This document shows positions 32,988 to 40,513 of a stretch of DNA of 47,000 nucleotides, in pieces. The notes beneath the pieces were generated by a model, which saw nothing but the letters and a program-made list of their open reading frames with translations, searched no databases and had not been told where the DNA came from. The stretch covers positions 1 through 47,000 of the forward strand of contig NZ_JAODNK010000059.1 of assembly GCF_025465275.1 (NCBI RefSeq), given 5' to 3'. The number at the start of each line of letters is the position of its first letter. The stretch's first letter is position 1. The stretch comes from Nocardia sp. GTDB taxonomy: Bacteria > Actinomycetota > Actinomycetes > Mycobacteriales > Mycobacteriaceae. A program made the position numbers and the translations under genes.

Positions 32988-33011
32988 GATCAGGCGTCGT
33001 GGAAGACGAGG
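32988..33011. repeat. 24-bp perfect direct repeat, copy 2
   Basis: Second copy of the repeat at 32215-32238, here forming the end of the intact oxygenase gene and its stop codon. Confidence 0.85.
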
Positions 33012-33718
33012 CCGAGGGTGTGGCGGCGGCCGGAGCGGACGAGGCTCACGCCGTGGCGCATGGGGGCGGCGGACCAGCCGCGGGCGCTGCGCACGGGGCG
33101 GTCTCGGGTGGTGAAGATCAGGCCGTGGCCTTGCGGGAGGCGGACGGCGGCGCCTCGCGATTGCGCCCGTGGGCGCTGTTCGACCATGAGGAATTCACCG
33201 CCGTCGTAGTCGACGCCGGGCACGTCGAGACCGATGACCACCTGCAGCGGAAAGATCATGTCGCCGAACAGGTCCCGATGCAGGGCGTTCCAATCCCCCG
33301 GGCCGTAGCGCAGCAGGATCTGGGCGGATTTCGATTGCCCGGCCGCATGGCACTGCGCGATCCAATCGTCGAGTCGCTCGGGCCAGGTTCCCGGCCGGCG
33401 CAGGCGGGTCGCCCAATCCTGGGCGATGGGAAGCAGCTTCGGGTACAGCGCGGCGCGCAGCTCCTGGACGAGCTCGGGGAGATCGTGGTTGAAGTAGCGG
33501 TACTGGCCGGACCCGAAGCGGTGCCGGGCCATATCGATGGTGGAGCGAAAGCGATCCGCCTGGTCGTAGAGACTCACCAGACTGCGGCATTCCGCGGCCG
33601 TCAGCAGCGGGCCCATCAGCGCGTGGCCGTAGTCGTGCAGCTCGGCGGCGAGCGCGGGCCAATCCTGTGCGGCGATGCGGGCGGCGCGAACGGCCGGCAA
33701 TTCGGTGCGCGCCGTCAT
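32990..33718 (-). CDS. 2-oxoglutarate/Fe(II)-dependent oxygenase
   Basis: 242 aa. The facial triad is visible: His147 and Asp149 in ALHRDLFG and His222 in PMRHGVS, with Arg231 or Arg232 in GRRHTLG to hold 2-oxoglutarate. Strands IFPLQVVIGLD, GGEFLMVEQRP and GHGLIFTTRDRPV form the jelly-roll. It should hydroxylate or otherwise oxidise a substrate that cannot be named; similar proteins are annotated as proline-hydroxylase-like. The last codons lie in the 24-bp repeat, so its 3' end may come from the segment that brought the TA-like pair. Confidence 0.88.
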   Translation of the reverse strand: MTARTELPAVRAARIAAQDWPALAAELHDYGHALMGPLLTAAECRSLVSLYDQADRFRSTIDMARHRFGSGQYRYFNHDLPELVQELRAALYPKLLPIAQDWATRLRRPGTWPERLDDWIAQCHAAGQSKSAQILLRYGPGDWNALHRDLFGDMIFPLQVVIGLDVPGVDYDGGEFLMVEQRPRAQSRGAAVRLPQGHGLIFTTRDRPVRSARGWSAAPMRHGVSLVRSGRRHTLGLVFHDA

Positions 33719-33826
33719 CGATCGCCGCTTCGCGGATTCGTCCTGACCATTCCCCTACTGTGCCCGAGCCCCGTGCACGGGACCGGCGGAGTTCGGACGT
33801 GACATTCTCCGCAAACTGAACAGGTT

Positions 33827-33838
33827 AACTTGCAAGTT
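33827..33838. promoter_or_regulatory. MarR-type operator
   Basis: AACTTGCAAGTT is a perfect 12-bp palindrome 26 bp before the MarR start; a related CTGCAAG lies 20 bp further on (33850-33856). MarR proteins bind palindromes of this size, often in the promoter of their own gene. Confidence 0.55.
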
Positions 33839-33864
33839 TTGCTGATGTACTGCAAGCTGGCCAG

Positions 33865-34317
33865 GTGAATGAACTCGGCAAACGCAGGTCAGCGCAGGAG
33901 CTGGCAGGAGCTGCTGCCGATTTGCGGGTAGTCACCAGCAGACTACTGCGGCATCTGCGCACCGCCCGTGGCGAGATCGATGTGACCCCCTCCCAAGCCG
34001 TGGTTTTGAGCCGCCTCGGCACCGACGGATTCATGTCGGTGGCCGATCTCGCGCGCGCCGAGAAGGTGCGGCCGCAGTCCATGCGGACCACACTCGGTGC
34101 GCTGGAGGAGCGCGGATTGGTGACGCGGTCACCGCATCCCTCCGATCAGCGTCAGGTGCTCATGTCACTGACCCCTGCGGGAACGCGGCTGCTCGAAAGC
34201 GCGCACGAGGCCAAAGAGGACTGGCTCGCAACCGCCATCGCCACCAAACTCTCTCCGGCCGAACAGGATGCACTGCTCGGCGCTATTCCGCTGCTCGATC
34301 GCCTGGTCGAGCCGTGA
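33865..34317 (+). CDS. MarR-family transcriptional regulator
   Basis: 150 aa. The winged-helix core is clear: TPSQAVVLSRLGTDGFMSVA, then DLARAEKVRPQSMRTTLGAL as recognition helix region, and the wing LVTRSPHPSDQRQVLMSLT, with the conserved Asp/Arg pair in DQRQ. It probably represses itself and the isochorismatase-like gene 35 bp downstream in response to a small aromatic or oxidising ligand. GTG start. Confidence 0.93.
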   Translation: MNELGKRRSAQELAGAAADLRVVTSRLLRHLRTARGEIDVTPSQAVVLSRLGTDGFMSVADLARAEKVRPQSMRTTLGALEERGLVTRSPHPSDQRQVLMSLTPAGTRLLESAHEAKEDWLATAIATKLSPAEQDALLGAIPLLDRLVEP

Positions 34318-34352
34318 CCACTGTTTCGCATCCGTAGAAAAGGATTCGCTTC

Positions 34353-34952
34353 GTGTCTTCGACGATTCTGGAACCGCGCACCGCGCTCGTATTGATCGAC
34401 CTGCAGCAGGGCGTTGTCGGCATGCAGACCTTGCCGCACACCGCCGCCGAGGTCGTGCAGAATTCGGTGGCGCTGGCCCGCGCCTTCCGGAAGCAGGACT
34501 TGCCGGTTGTGCTTGTGCGCGTCTCGTTCTCGGCCGATCGGGCGGACGCCGCACCGGGCCGGACCACCGATTCCGGTACCCAGGGCTTCAATCCGCCGGA
34601 GGGCTGGGACGTGCTGGTCGACGACCTCGAGATCCAGCCGACCGATATTCAGATCACCAAGCGGCAGTGGGGAGCCTTCTACGGCACCGAGCTGGATCTG
34701 CAATTGCGCCGGCGGGGCATCACCGGGATTGTGCTGGGCGGCATTGCCACCAGCATCGGGGTGGAATCGACCGCTCGCGCCGCACAGGAGCACGGATATT
34801 CGGTCGTGGTCGTCGAGGACGCCATCGCCGACCGGGATCTGGCCTCCCATGAGCACGCGGTCGGGAAGATCTTCCCCCGCCTGGGCCTGGTATCCACCAC
34901 ACAGGGCGTGCTCGATGCACTGAGCGCTCAGGTCGCCGCCGTGAACGCCTGA
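34353..34952 (+). CDS. isochorismatase-family hydrolase lacking the catalytic Cys
   Basis: 199 aa. Asp16 in LVLIDLQQG and Lys103 in ITKRQWGAF are conserved, but where cysteine hydrolases have Cys in a GVATNxCV-type turn this has Gly136 (GIATSIGVESTAR). True isochorismatases such as EntB and PhzD also have no Cys there and hydrolyse a vinyl ether using the Asp, so it may act on isochorismate-like compounds rather than amides. Co-transcription with MarR is likely, and a hairpin closes the transcript. Confidence 0.87.
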   Translation: MSSTILEPRTALVLIDLQQGVVGMQTLPHTAAEVVQNSVALARAFRKQDLPVVLVRVSFSADRADAAPGRTTDSGTQGFNPPEGWDVLVDDLEIQPTDIQITKRQWGAFYGTELDLQLRRRGITGIVLGGIATSIGVESTARAAQEHGYSVVVVEDAIADRDLASHEHAVGKIFPRLGLVSTTQGVLDALSAQVAAVNA

Positions 34953-34966
34953 CGCAGCTGCGATAC

Positions 34967-35006
34967 GCCGATGGGGCCGCGCACAGATGTGCACGGCCCC
35001 ATCGGC
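34967..35006. terminator. bidirectional hairpin terminator
   Basis: Perfect 13-nt arms GCCGATGGGGCCG and CGGCCCCATCGGC, with an inner GCAC/GTGC stem, followed by TTTC on the plus strand. It sits between two converging genes (isochorismatase-like and PII-like) 14 nt and 8 nt from their stops and can serve both. Confidence 0.85.
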
Positions 35007-35013
35007 TTTCGGC

Positions 35014-35385
35014 TCACAGTCGCCTGGCGTCGATCATCCAGATCTGGATATTGGAGAATTCGTAGTTGGCGCCGATCCGGCTGACCATTCGCACCAGATC
35101 GGTGACATCCTCCGTCCTGGCCAGCAATTCGATCCGGAGCCCGGACGAGACATCGCTCTCGAACCGGCGGCCGCGATAGCTCTCCACCTTGTTGTCGCGG
35201 TCGTCCACGCGATACACCTGGGTGACCACCATCCGCTGTACCCCGAAGGTCGCCAGGGCTCTTTTGATCTCGTCGAACAAGCCGGGTGGCAGCACCAGCG
35301 TGATCAGTTTGGCGTCGCTTTCCGCGCCGGGATCCATGGTGTAGTAACCGATCATGCCGCCGAGTTGCAGCGGTGCCGTCATCAC
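35014..35385 (-). CDS. atypical PII (GlnK-like) signalling protein
   Basis: 123 aa. The PII fold can be traced: AKLITLVLPPGLFDEIKRAL, then FGVQRMVVTQV, a T-loop ending ESYRGRRFES with Tyr-Arg-Gly as in uridylylated PII proteins, LRIELLARTEDVTDLVRMV and a final IQIWMIDARRL. The B-loop, normally TGKIGDGKI and needed for ATP binding, is ANYEFSNIQ here. The C-terminal Arg cluster is also short. It is the partner of the Amt transporter by position (TGATG overlap), as GlnK is in most bacteria, but glnD does not follow. ATG at 35382 is an alternative start. Confidence 0.78.
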   Translation of the reverse strand: MMTAPLQLGGMIGYYTMDPGAESDAKLITLVLPPGLFDEIKRALATFGVQRMVVTQVYRVDDRDNKVESYRGRRFESDVSSGLRIELLARTEDVTDLVRMVSRIGANYEFSNIQIWMIDARRL

Positions 35386-36785
35386 GACTCCTGGCTGGGC
35401 TCCGGTTCCACTTGTCGGACAGGTTGCTTCAGCACCGCCCGCGAGCTCACCAGGGTTTCGTCCGGGTACGCCTCTTCTTCGTGAGCAGCGACGTCACCGA
35501 TTTCCAGCACATCGTCGGGCATGCGCAGTTTCATGAACAAGCCCAGGAATTTCAGGATCGCGACCGTGATGAAGGCATCCCACACAATGATGGTCAGCGC
35601 CGCTCCGGCCTGCCACAGCAGGAGTTTCGGATTGTGGCCGTAGAGCCAGCCACCATAGGTGGCGTCGGAGACATCCGCACCATTGCCCAGATACACCTTG
35701 ATATGCGGGTCCGCGAAGACACCCACCAGCAGACCGCCCGCGAGTCCGGCCACACCGTGCGTGTGCACCACACCGAGGGTGTCGTCGACCTTACGGAAGA
35801 GCCGGGTGCGCCCCAGCTTGTTCCACGACAGCCACACCAGGGTGGAGGAGATGACGCCGATGGCCATCGCACCGAAGCTGTTGATGAAACCCGCTGCCGG
35901 AGTGATAGCGACCAACCCCGCGATCATTCCGTTGATGGCGCCCAGGAAGTTCGGCCGCCGCGAAGGGCCGGCGAACATGTCCCAGAGCACCCAGACCAAC
36001 ACTGCCACCGCGGTGCACAGGTTGGTATTCAGCACCGCCAGCGACGCATCCGCGCCCGAGAAATACGGGTCCCCGCCATTGAATCCGTTCCAGCCCAGCC
36101 ACAGAATGCCCGCGCCGGCCGCCGCCATGGGCAGATTGTTCGGGACAGCGCGCTCCCGGTCCCGTGCCAGCCGCGGGCCGATGACCGCTGCCGCCACGAA
36201 TCCGGTGGTGCCCGCGGCCAAGTGGATGACGTAGCCGCCGGAGTAGTCGATCGCACCCATCTGCGACCACCAGCCGCCGCCCCACAGCAGGAAGGCGTTC
36301 ACCGAATAGGCCAGCGTCGTCCACAGCGGTACGAAGATCAACCACACTTTGAAACTTATCCGGCCGATCACGCTGCCCAGGAACAATAGTGGCGTGATAC
36401 CGGCGAAGACGAACTGGAAGTACGCCAGTGTTGTCTGAGAGAAACGGAATTTCGGCATCAATCCGTCGAGTAGCGGAATCACCGCCTGATCTTGATTATT
36501 CGAGCCGAGGATGGTGTGCGGGTGGCCGATTGCGGCCCGCAGTATTCCTGGCCCTATCTTGACGGGTTCGCCGAACCCCATATTGAAGCCCCAGAGCACC
36601 CAGACGACCAGGACCAGGGAGAACCCGGTGAAGGCCATGAGTATGGTGTTGACGGCCCATTTCTTTTGCACGATACCGCCGTAGAGGATGGCGATACCGG
36701 GAATGCTCATGAGTCCGACGAGCGTGGCAGCTACCAACTGCCAGGCATTGTCGCCGGGGTTCAGCCAATCGGGATACGGTGACAT
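35382..36785 (-). CDS. amt: ammonium transporter (Amt family)
   Basis: 467 aa with 11 expected helices. Landmarks include WQLVAATLVGLMSIPGIAIL in TM1, NTILMAFTGFSLVLVVWVLW, DYSGGYVIHLAAGTTGFVAA (the D-Y/S-G-G-V-H signature) with pore His, GWNGFNGG and THGVAGLAGGLLVG with the second pore His. It conducts ammonium/ammonia under nitrogen limitation. GAGGAAG lies about 12 nt before the ATG. The C-terminal tail is long and acidic, where PII docks. Several dyads lie upstream between it and the PknG-like operon. Confidence 0.95.
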   Translation of the reverse strand: MSPYPDWLNPGDNAWQLVAATLVGLMSIPGIAILYGGIVQKKWAVNTILMAFTGFSLVLVVWVLWGFNMGFGEPVKIGPGILRAAIGHPHTILGSNNQDQAVIPLLDGLMPKFRFSQTTLAYFQFVFAGITPLLFLGSVIGRISFKVWLIFVPLWTTLAYSVNAFLLWGGGWWSQMGAIDYSGGYVIHLAAGTTGFVAAAVIGPRLARDRERAVPNNLPMAAAGAGILWLGWNGFNGGDPYFSGADASLAVLNTNLCTAVAVLVWVLWDMFAGPSRRPNFLGAINGMIAGLVAITPAAGFINSFGAMAIGVISSTLVWLSWNKLGRTRLFRKVDDTLGVVHTHGVAGLAGGLLVGVFADPHIKVYLGNGADVSDATYGGWLYGHNPKLLLWQAGAALTIIVWDAFITVAILKFLGLFMKLRMPDDVLEIGDVAAHEEEAYPDETLVSSRAVLKQPVRQVEPEPSQES

Positions 36786-36848
36786 GATTCAGCGCTTCCT
36801 CACCGCGGGAGCGGGCAGGCACCAATCCGCTTCCGGCACTAAAATCGC

Positions 36849-36902
36849 TGTGACGAATGGTGTCTGGCGTCACATTTGGTGAACCAAGTGTTGTGCCACA
36901 AC
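36849..36902. promoter_or_regulatory. cluster of inverted repeats upstream of amt
   Basis: Three dyads: TGTGACG-n12-CGTCACA (36849-36874), TTGG-n4-CCAA (36876-36887) and GTTGTG-C-CACAAC (36890-36902). They lie 64-117 bp upstream of the amt start and 166 bp or more before the GlnX-like start. GTGAC halves recall GlnR half-sites, but the spacing does not match that consensus. A nitrogen-responsive regulator is an inference from position. The whole 282 bp intergenic region has no gene. Confidence 0.45.
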
Positions 36903-37067
36903 GTTTCCCGGCTATTACGCGCGGTTAAATCTGGATTTCACGGTCCGTTCGACATTGTCCGAGCACACGAAATGCATGACTCGACAATGCAATTCCAACT
37001 GGTCGGAACGCGATCGACACGACCGGGCAGGCTCCCGTACCATCGCCCTACGGGGAGAGCAGAGCCG

Positions 37068-38357
37068 GTGAACGGGGGCAGGGTGCGCAGGAGTCGTCTA
37101 CCGACGACCGTCCGCAATGGAGCGGAGTGGGCGCGACATTTCGCGCGCACTGCGCCGGGCGTTCTGAGTGCGGTGGTCGCCGGACTCGTCATTCTTTCGC
37201 TGGCCGCCGGTATGGTGTGCGCGAATCAGCTCAGCGAGAAGCAGACTCGGCGCGATACGGTGCTGCGGCATACCGAACCGCTCGCCGATGCCTCGCAGCG
37301 ACTGTATGTAGCGCTCTCCGCGGCCGACGCGGCCGCCTCCACGGCCTTCCTGTCCGGCGGCATCGAATCACCCGGGGTGCGTACGCAATACCGGCAAGCT
37401 CTGTCCGACGCGGCGGCAGCGCTCGCCGATGCCACCACCGGCGCCTCCGATATCCAGACGCGGGAGATCGTGGCCCGTATCTCCGCGGAACTGCCCTCCT
37501 ATACCGGACTCGTCGAGTCGGCCCGGGCCAATAATCGGCAGGGGCTGCCGGTGGGCTCGGCGTATCTGCGGCAGGCATCGGTACTCATGCAGCAGTCGGT
37601 ACTGCCCAATGCCCAGCAGCTGGAACAGAATCGGCTCGCCCAGCTGCGCGAGGATCAGCGTGATATCTCCACGCTGCCGCTGCTCAGCGTTGCGGCCCTA
37701 CTGGTGCTGCTGATCGCGCTCACCGCCGGATCGGTAGTACTGCTACGCCGCACCAATCGCCGGTTCAATCTCGGTGTGGTCACCGCGGCGGTCGCGACGG
37801 TGGTGGCGCTGGTGTGGATCGGCGCCGCGAGCATCGCCGCGACCAGCGTCATCGACACCGGCTCCAAGGGTGCGACCGTGCGGTTCGAAACCCTCGCGCG
37901 GGCACGGATTCTCGCGCAGCAGGCCCGCACCGAGGAGACCATGCAGCTCATCACCCGCAGCGATATCGATACGAGCGAAGGCGTGTTCACCACCAAGACC
38001 ACGGAATTGCGGAACCAGCTGCTGACCGTCGTCACCGCGGAATCACCTGCCGCACAGACCTTCTCCAGCTGGCAGGACGGGCATCACACCCAGCTCGCCT
38101 CGAATCGGAGCAATGACTACAGCGCCGCGGTGCGGCAGGCCATCGGCACCAGCCCCGACGGCTCCGCCTTCCGATTCGGCGCGCTGGACGATTCGCTGCG
38201 CGCCGAACTCGATACCACGCGTCAGCAGGTGCGCGACGGTGTGGACGCCGCGGGCGATGCCTTCCTCCTGAGCCCGATCGGCACCCTGGCCCTGCTGCTC
38301 GTCGCGGCCGGCTCGGTCGCCGCCGGAGTCTGGCCGCGACTACAGGAGTTCCTGTGA
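37068..38357 (+). CDS. glnX: GlnX-like four-helix membrane sensor
   Basis: 429 aa from the GTG preceded by GGGGAG with 10-nt spacing and a TACCAT -10 (37038-37043); an in-frame start at 36876 would begin within the dyad cluster. Four membrane helices at about 32-52, 203-226, 235-258 and 400-421 frame two extracytoplasmic domains (about 53-202 and 259-399) of long helices, like four-helix-bundle chemosensors. This matches mycobacterial GlnX (Rv0412c), which with GlnH passes an amino-acid signal from outside to PknG. No cytoplasmic kinase or HAMP domain is present. First gene of the seven-gene operon; its stop overlaps the next start by 4 nt. Confidence 0.85.
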   Translation: MNGGRVRRSRLPTTVRNGAEWARHFARTAPGVLSAVVAGLVILSLAAGMVCANQLSEKQTRRDTVLRHTEPLADASQRLYVALSAADAAASTAFLSGGIESPGVRTQYRQALSDAAAALADATTGASDIQTREIVARISAELPSYTGLVESARANNRQGLPVGSAYLRQASVLMQQSVLPNAQQLEQNRLAQLREDQRDISTLPLLSVAALLVLLIALTAGSVVLLRRTNRRFNLGVVTAAVATVVALVWIGAASIAATSVIDTGSKGATVRFETLARARILAQQARTEETMQLITRSDIDTSEGVFTTKTTELRNQLLTVVTAESPAAQTFSSWQDGHHTQLASNRSNDYSAAVRQAIGTSPDGSAFRFGALDDSLRAELDTTRQQVRDGVDAAGDAFLLSPIGTLALLLVAAGSVAAGVWPRLQEFL

Positions 38358-39325
38358 GCAGGCGCTTTCGAATGCTGCTGGTGGCCGGCGTCGTCGCGCT
38401 CGTCACGTCCTGCGGTGCGCACGCCCCGAGTTCGCAGCCCATGCAACTGCCCGCCGAGACCCTGCTCCCGCCGGGGGCCACCGAGATCACCAGCACGCCC
38501 GATCAGCGCGGCAGCGATACCTGCGATGCCAATGCGAGTCTGCGCCCGGGCGCCCAGCCGCGTCCCGGTGATATGCCGGACGGGTCGACCATGGCGACCA
38601 TCCTCAAGCGCGGGACGCTGCGCGTCGGCGTGGATCAGAATTCGTTCCTGTTCGGCTTCCGGAATCCGGCGACCGGGCGGATCGAGGGCTTCGATATCGA
38701 TATCGCACGGGAGATCGCCAAGGACATCTTCGGCGACCCGGACCGCATCGAACTGGACCCCCTCGACTCCGCGCACCGTATTACCGCGTTGCAGCAGAAG
38801 CAGGTCGACATCGTGGTGGAGACCCTCACTCCGACCTGCGAACGCCGTAAGAGCATCGAGTTCTCCTCTGCCTACTTCGTCTCCGACCAGCGCCTGCTGG
38901 TGCCGAACAACTCGGGAATCCGGTCCACGGCGGATCTTGCGGGCAAGAAGGTCTGCGGCGTCGTCGGCACCATTACGCTCAATCCGATCCTCACGCTCCC
39001 GCAACGGCCGACAGTTATCGGTATGAGCAATTGGCTCGACTGTCTCACCGCCCTGCAGCAGGGGCAGGTGGCCGCCGTCAGTACCGACACGCCAATCCTG
39101 TACGGCCTCAAGCAGCAGGATCCGAATCTGGACATGGTGGGCGATGCGCTGGCGCAGGACCCATATGCGGTCGGCATACAGCAGGACTCGAAGGATCTGG
39201 TGCGCTTCGTCAATGGTGTCCTCGAGCGGATCCGCGGCGACGGTACCTGGCAGCGGCTCTACAACAGTCGATTGACCGCGCTCGGCCCCGTGCCCGCACC
39301 GCCCGCGCCCCGCTACATCGGGTGA
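38354..39325 (+). CDS. glnH: GlnH-like amino acid-binding lipoprotein
   Basis: 323 aa with a lipobox (ALVTSC, Cys20). Solute-binding family 3: LKRGTLRVGVDQNSFLFGF, then PATGRIEGFDIDIAREIAKD, the ligand-carboxylate-binding region VVETLTPTCERRKSIEFS and GVLERIRGDGTWQRLY. Unlike ABC binding proteins it has no permease genes nearby. In mycobacteria GlnH binds aspartate/glutamate-type ligands and reports to GlnX and PknG rather than feeding a transporter. The Cys after CERR and CGVVG may form a disulfide. Start overlaps the GlnX-like stop (GTGA). Confidence 0.92.
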   Translation: MSRRFRMLLVAGVVALVTSCGAHAPSSQPMQLPAETLLPPGATEITSTPDQRGSDTCDANASLRPGAQPRPGDMPDGSTMATILKRGTLRVGVDQNSFLFGFRNPATGRIEGFDIDIAREIAKDIFGDPDRIELDPLDSAHRITALQQKQVDIVVETLTPTCERRKSIEFSSAYFVSDQRLLVPNNSGIRSTADLAGKKVCGVVGTITLNPILTLPQRPTVIGMSNWLDCLTALQQGQVAAVSTDTPILYGLKQQDPNLDMVGDALAQDPYAVGIQQDSKDLVRFVNGVLERIRGDGTWQRLYNSRLTALGPVPAPPAPRYIG

Positions 39326-39331
39326 GCGGCA

Positions 39332-40513
39332 ATGACCGAGAATCCCCTGCACATTCTCTCCGTCGCCGAGATCGACCGCGACATTGCCGCGCGAGAACGC
39401 GAAATCGACGCCATCGCTTCCACTTTGTTCGATCTGGACAAGCATCCCGGGCTGGTCCTGCTGCGCCGATTCCCGCCCACCGGCGTCACCGCACAGCGCT
39501 GGGCGCCCGCGCAGGAGGCGCTGGACCTGATGTGGGAGGACTTCGGCCGGCTGCGCACGATTCTCGATCAGGCGCATGCGGCGCGCACCCGGCGCAGGCT
39601 CGACGCACTCGACCGTGAGGAGCTCACCATCCTGTTGCGCGGGCAGCCGATGGAGGTGGCGCGCACCGCGATTCCGCTGGCGCAGCGGACCTTGATCGGG
39701 CCGCGCGAGCAGGTGGTGCACATCGGGTTCACCGAGCTCGTGACACGTATGCGGGAGTCCTTCCCACAGATCGTGGAGGTGCTCGACGCGGTCGAGGCGG
39801 TGAACAGCCGGGTCATGACCGATATCGCGCCGGTGCGGGCGGAACTCGGGCGAATCGGCACCGGAGTGCCCGAACTGCGTTCCCTCGCAGCCGATATCGA
39901 TGATCTCAGCACGCGCGCGACCGCCGATCCGTTGACGCTCACGCCGGCCGAGATCGACCGCCGGCTCGCCGAGATCACCCTCCGCATGCGGGATGCGGCG
40001 GTGCTGCGCCGCGAGCTGGCTGCCATGGCCGCGGACCGGGATGGGACGATAACCCGTATGCGCACGCAGGTGGAGACACTGCGCACGACCTACGAGCGAG
40101 CACACCTCGCCCGCATCGCGGTGGAGCGCACCATCCTCACCGGCCCGCTGCCCGCGCACGCCGACACCAGCGCGGTACTCGGTGCGCAATTGTCCGCACT
40201 GGCGGCCGATCCGGGCGATCCCACCGCACTGTGGGAGTTGCGCGGTCGCATAACCACCGCGCTGACCGCCGCCACCGAGTCCGAGCAGCTGGCCCAGGGG
40301 CTGCTGGATCGCCGCGCCGAACTCCGGGGACGGCTGTCCGCCTATAGCGCCAAGGCCGCACGCCTCGGTGTCAGCGAGGAACGAGAGGTCTTGGCCTCCC
40401 ACCGGATTGCCGCCGGATTGCTGACCCGCAAGCCGTGTGATCTGGCGGCCGTCACCCGGGCCATTACCGACTACCGGCAGCTCATCGCTCAGAAATCGGG
40501 GAGACGACCGTGA
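39332..40513 (+). CDS. helical coiled-coil protein of the PknG operon
   Basis: 393 aa, no signal peptide, membrane segment or Cys motif at the start, and one Cys near the end. Almost entirely helical with heptad-like stretches: IDRDIAAREREIDAIASTLF, LRTILDQAHAARTRRRLDAL, LAEITLRMRDAAVLRRELAA. It looks like an elongated adaptor. No recognised domain. It begins 6 nt after glnH and overlaps the kinase start by 4 nt, so it should be made in equal ratio with the kinase. By position it may link the membrane sensor to the cytoplasmic kinase; that is inference. M. tuberculosis has no counterpart between glnH and pknG. Confidence 0.8.
   Translation: MTENPLHILSVAEIDRDIAAREREIDAIASTLFDLDKHPGLVLLRRFPPTGVTAQRWAPAQEALDLMWEDFGRLRTILDQAHAARTRRRLDALDREELTILLRGQPMEVARTAIPLAQRTLIGPREQVVHIGFTELVTRMRESFPQIVEVLDAVEAVNSRVMTDIAPVRAELGRIGTGVPELRSLAADIDDLSTRATADPLTLTPAEIDRRLAEITLRMRDAAVLRRELAAMAADRDGTITRMRTQVETLRTTYERAHLARIAVERTILTGPLPAHADTSAVLGAQLSALAADPGDPTALWELRGRITTALTAATESEQLAQGLLDRRAELRGRLSAYSAKAARLGVSEEREVLASHRIAAGLLTRKPCDLAAVTRAITDYRQLIAQKSGRRP

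Noticed and set aside
32217..33044. Insertion sequence explanation for the 24-bp repeats
   Set aside because: No transposase or terminal inverted repeats; 24 bp is long for a transposon target duplication, and both copies encode the same gene end.
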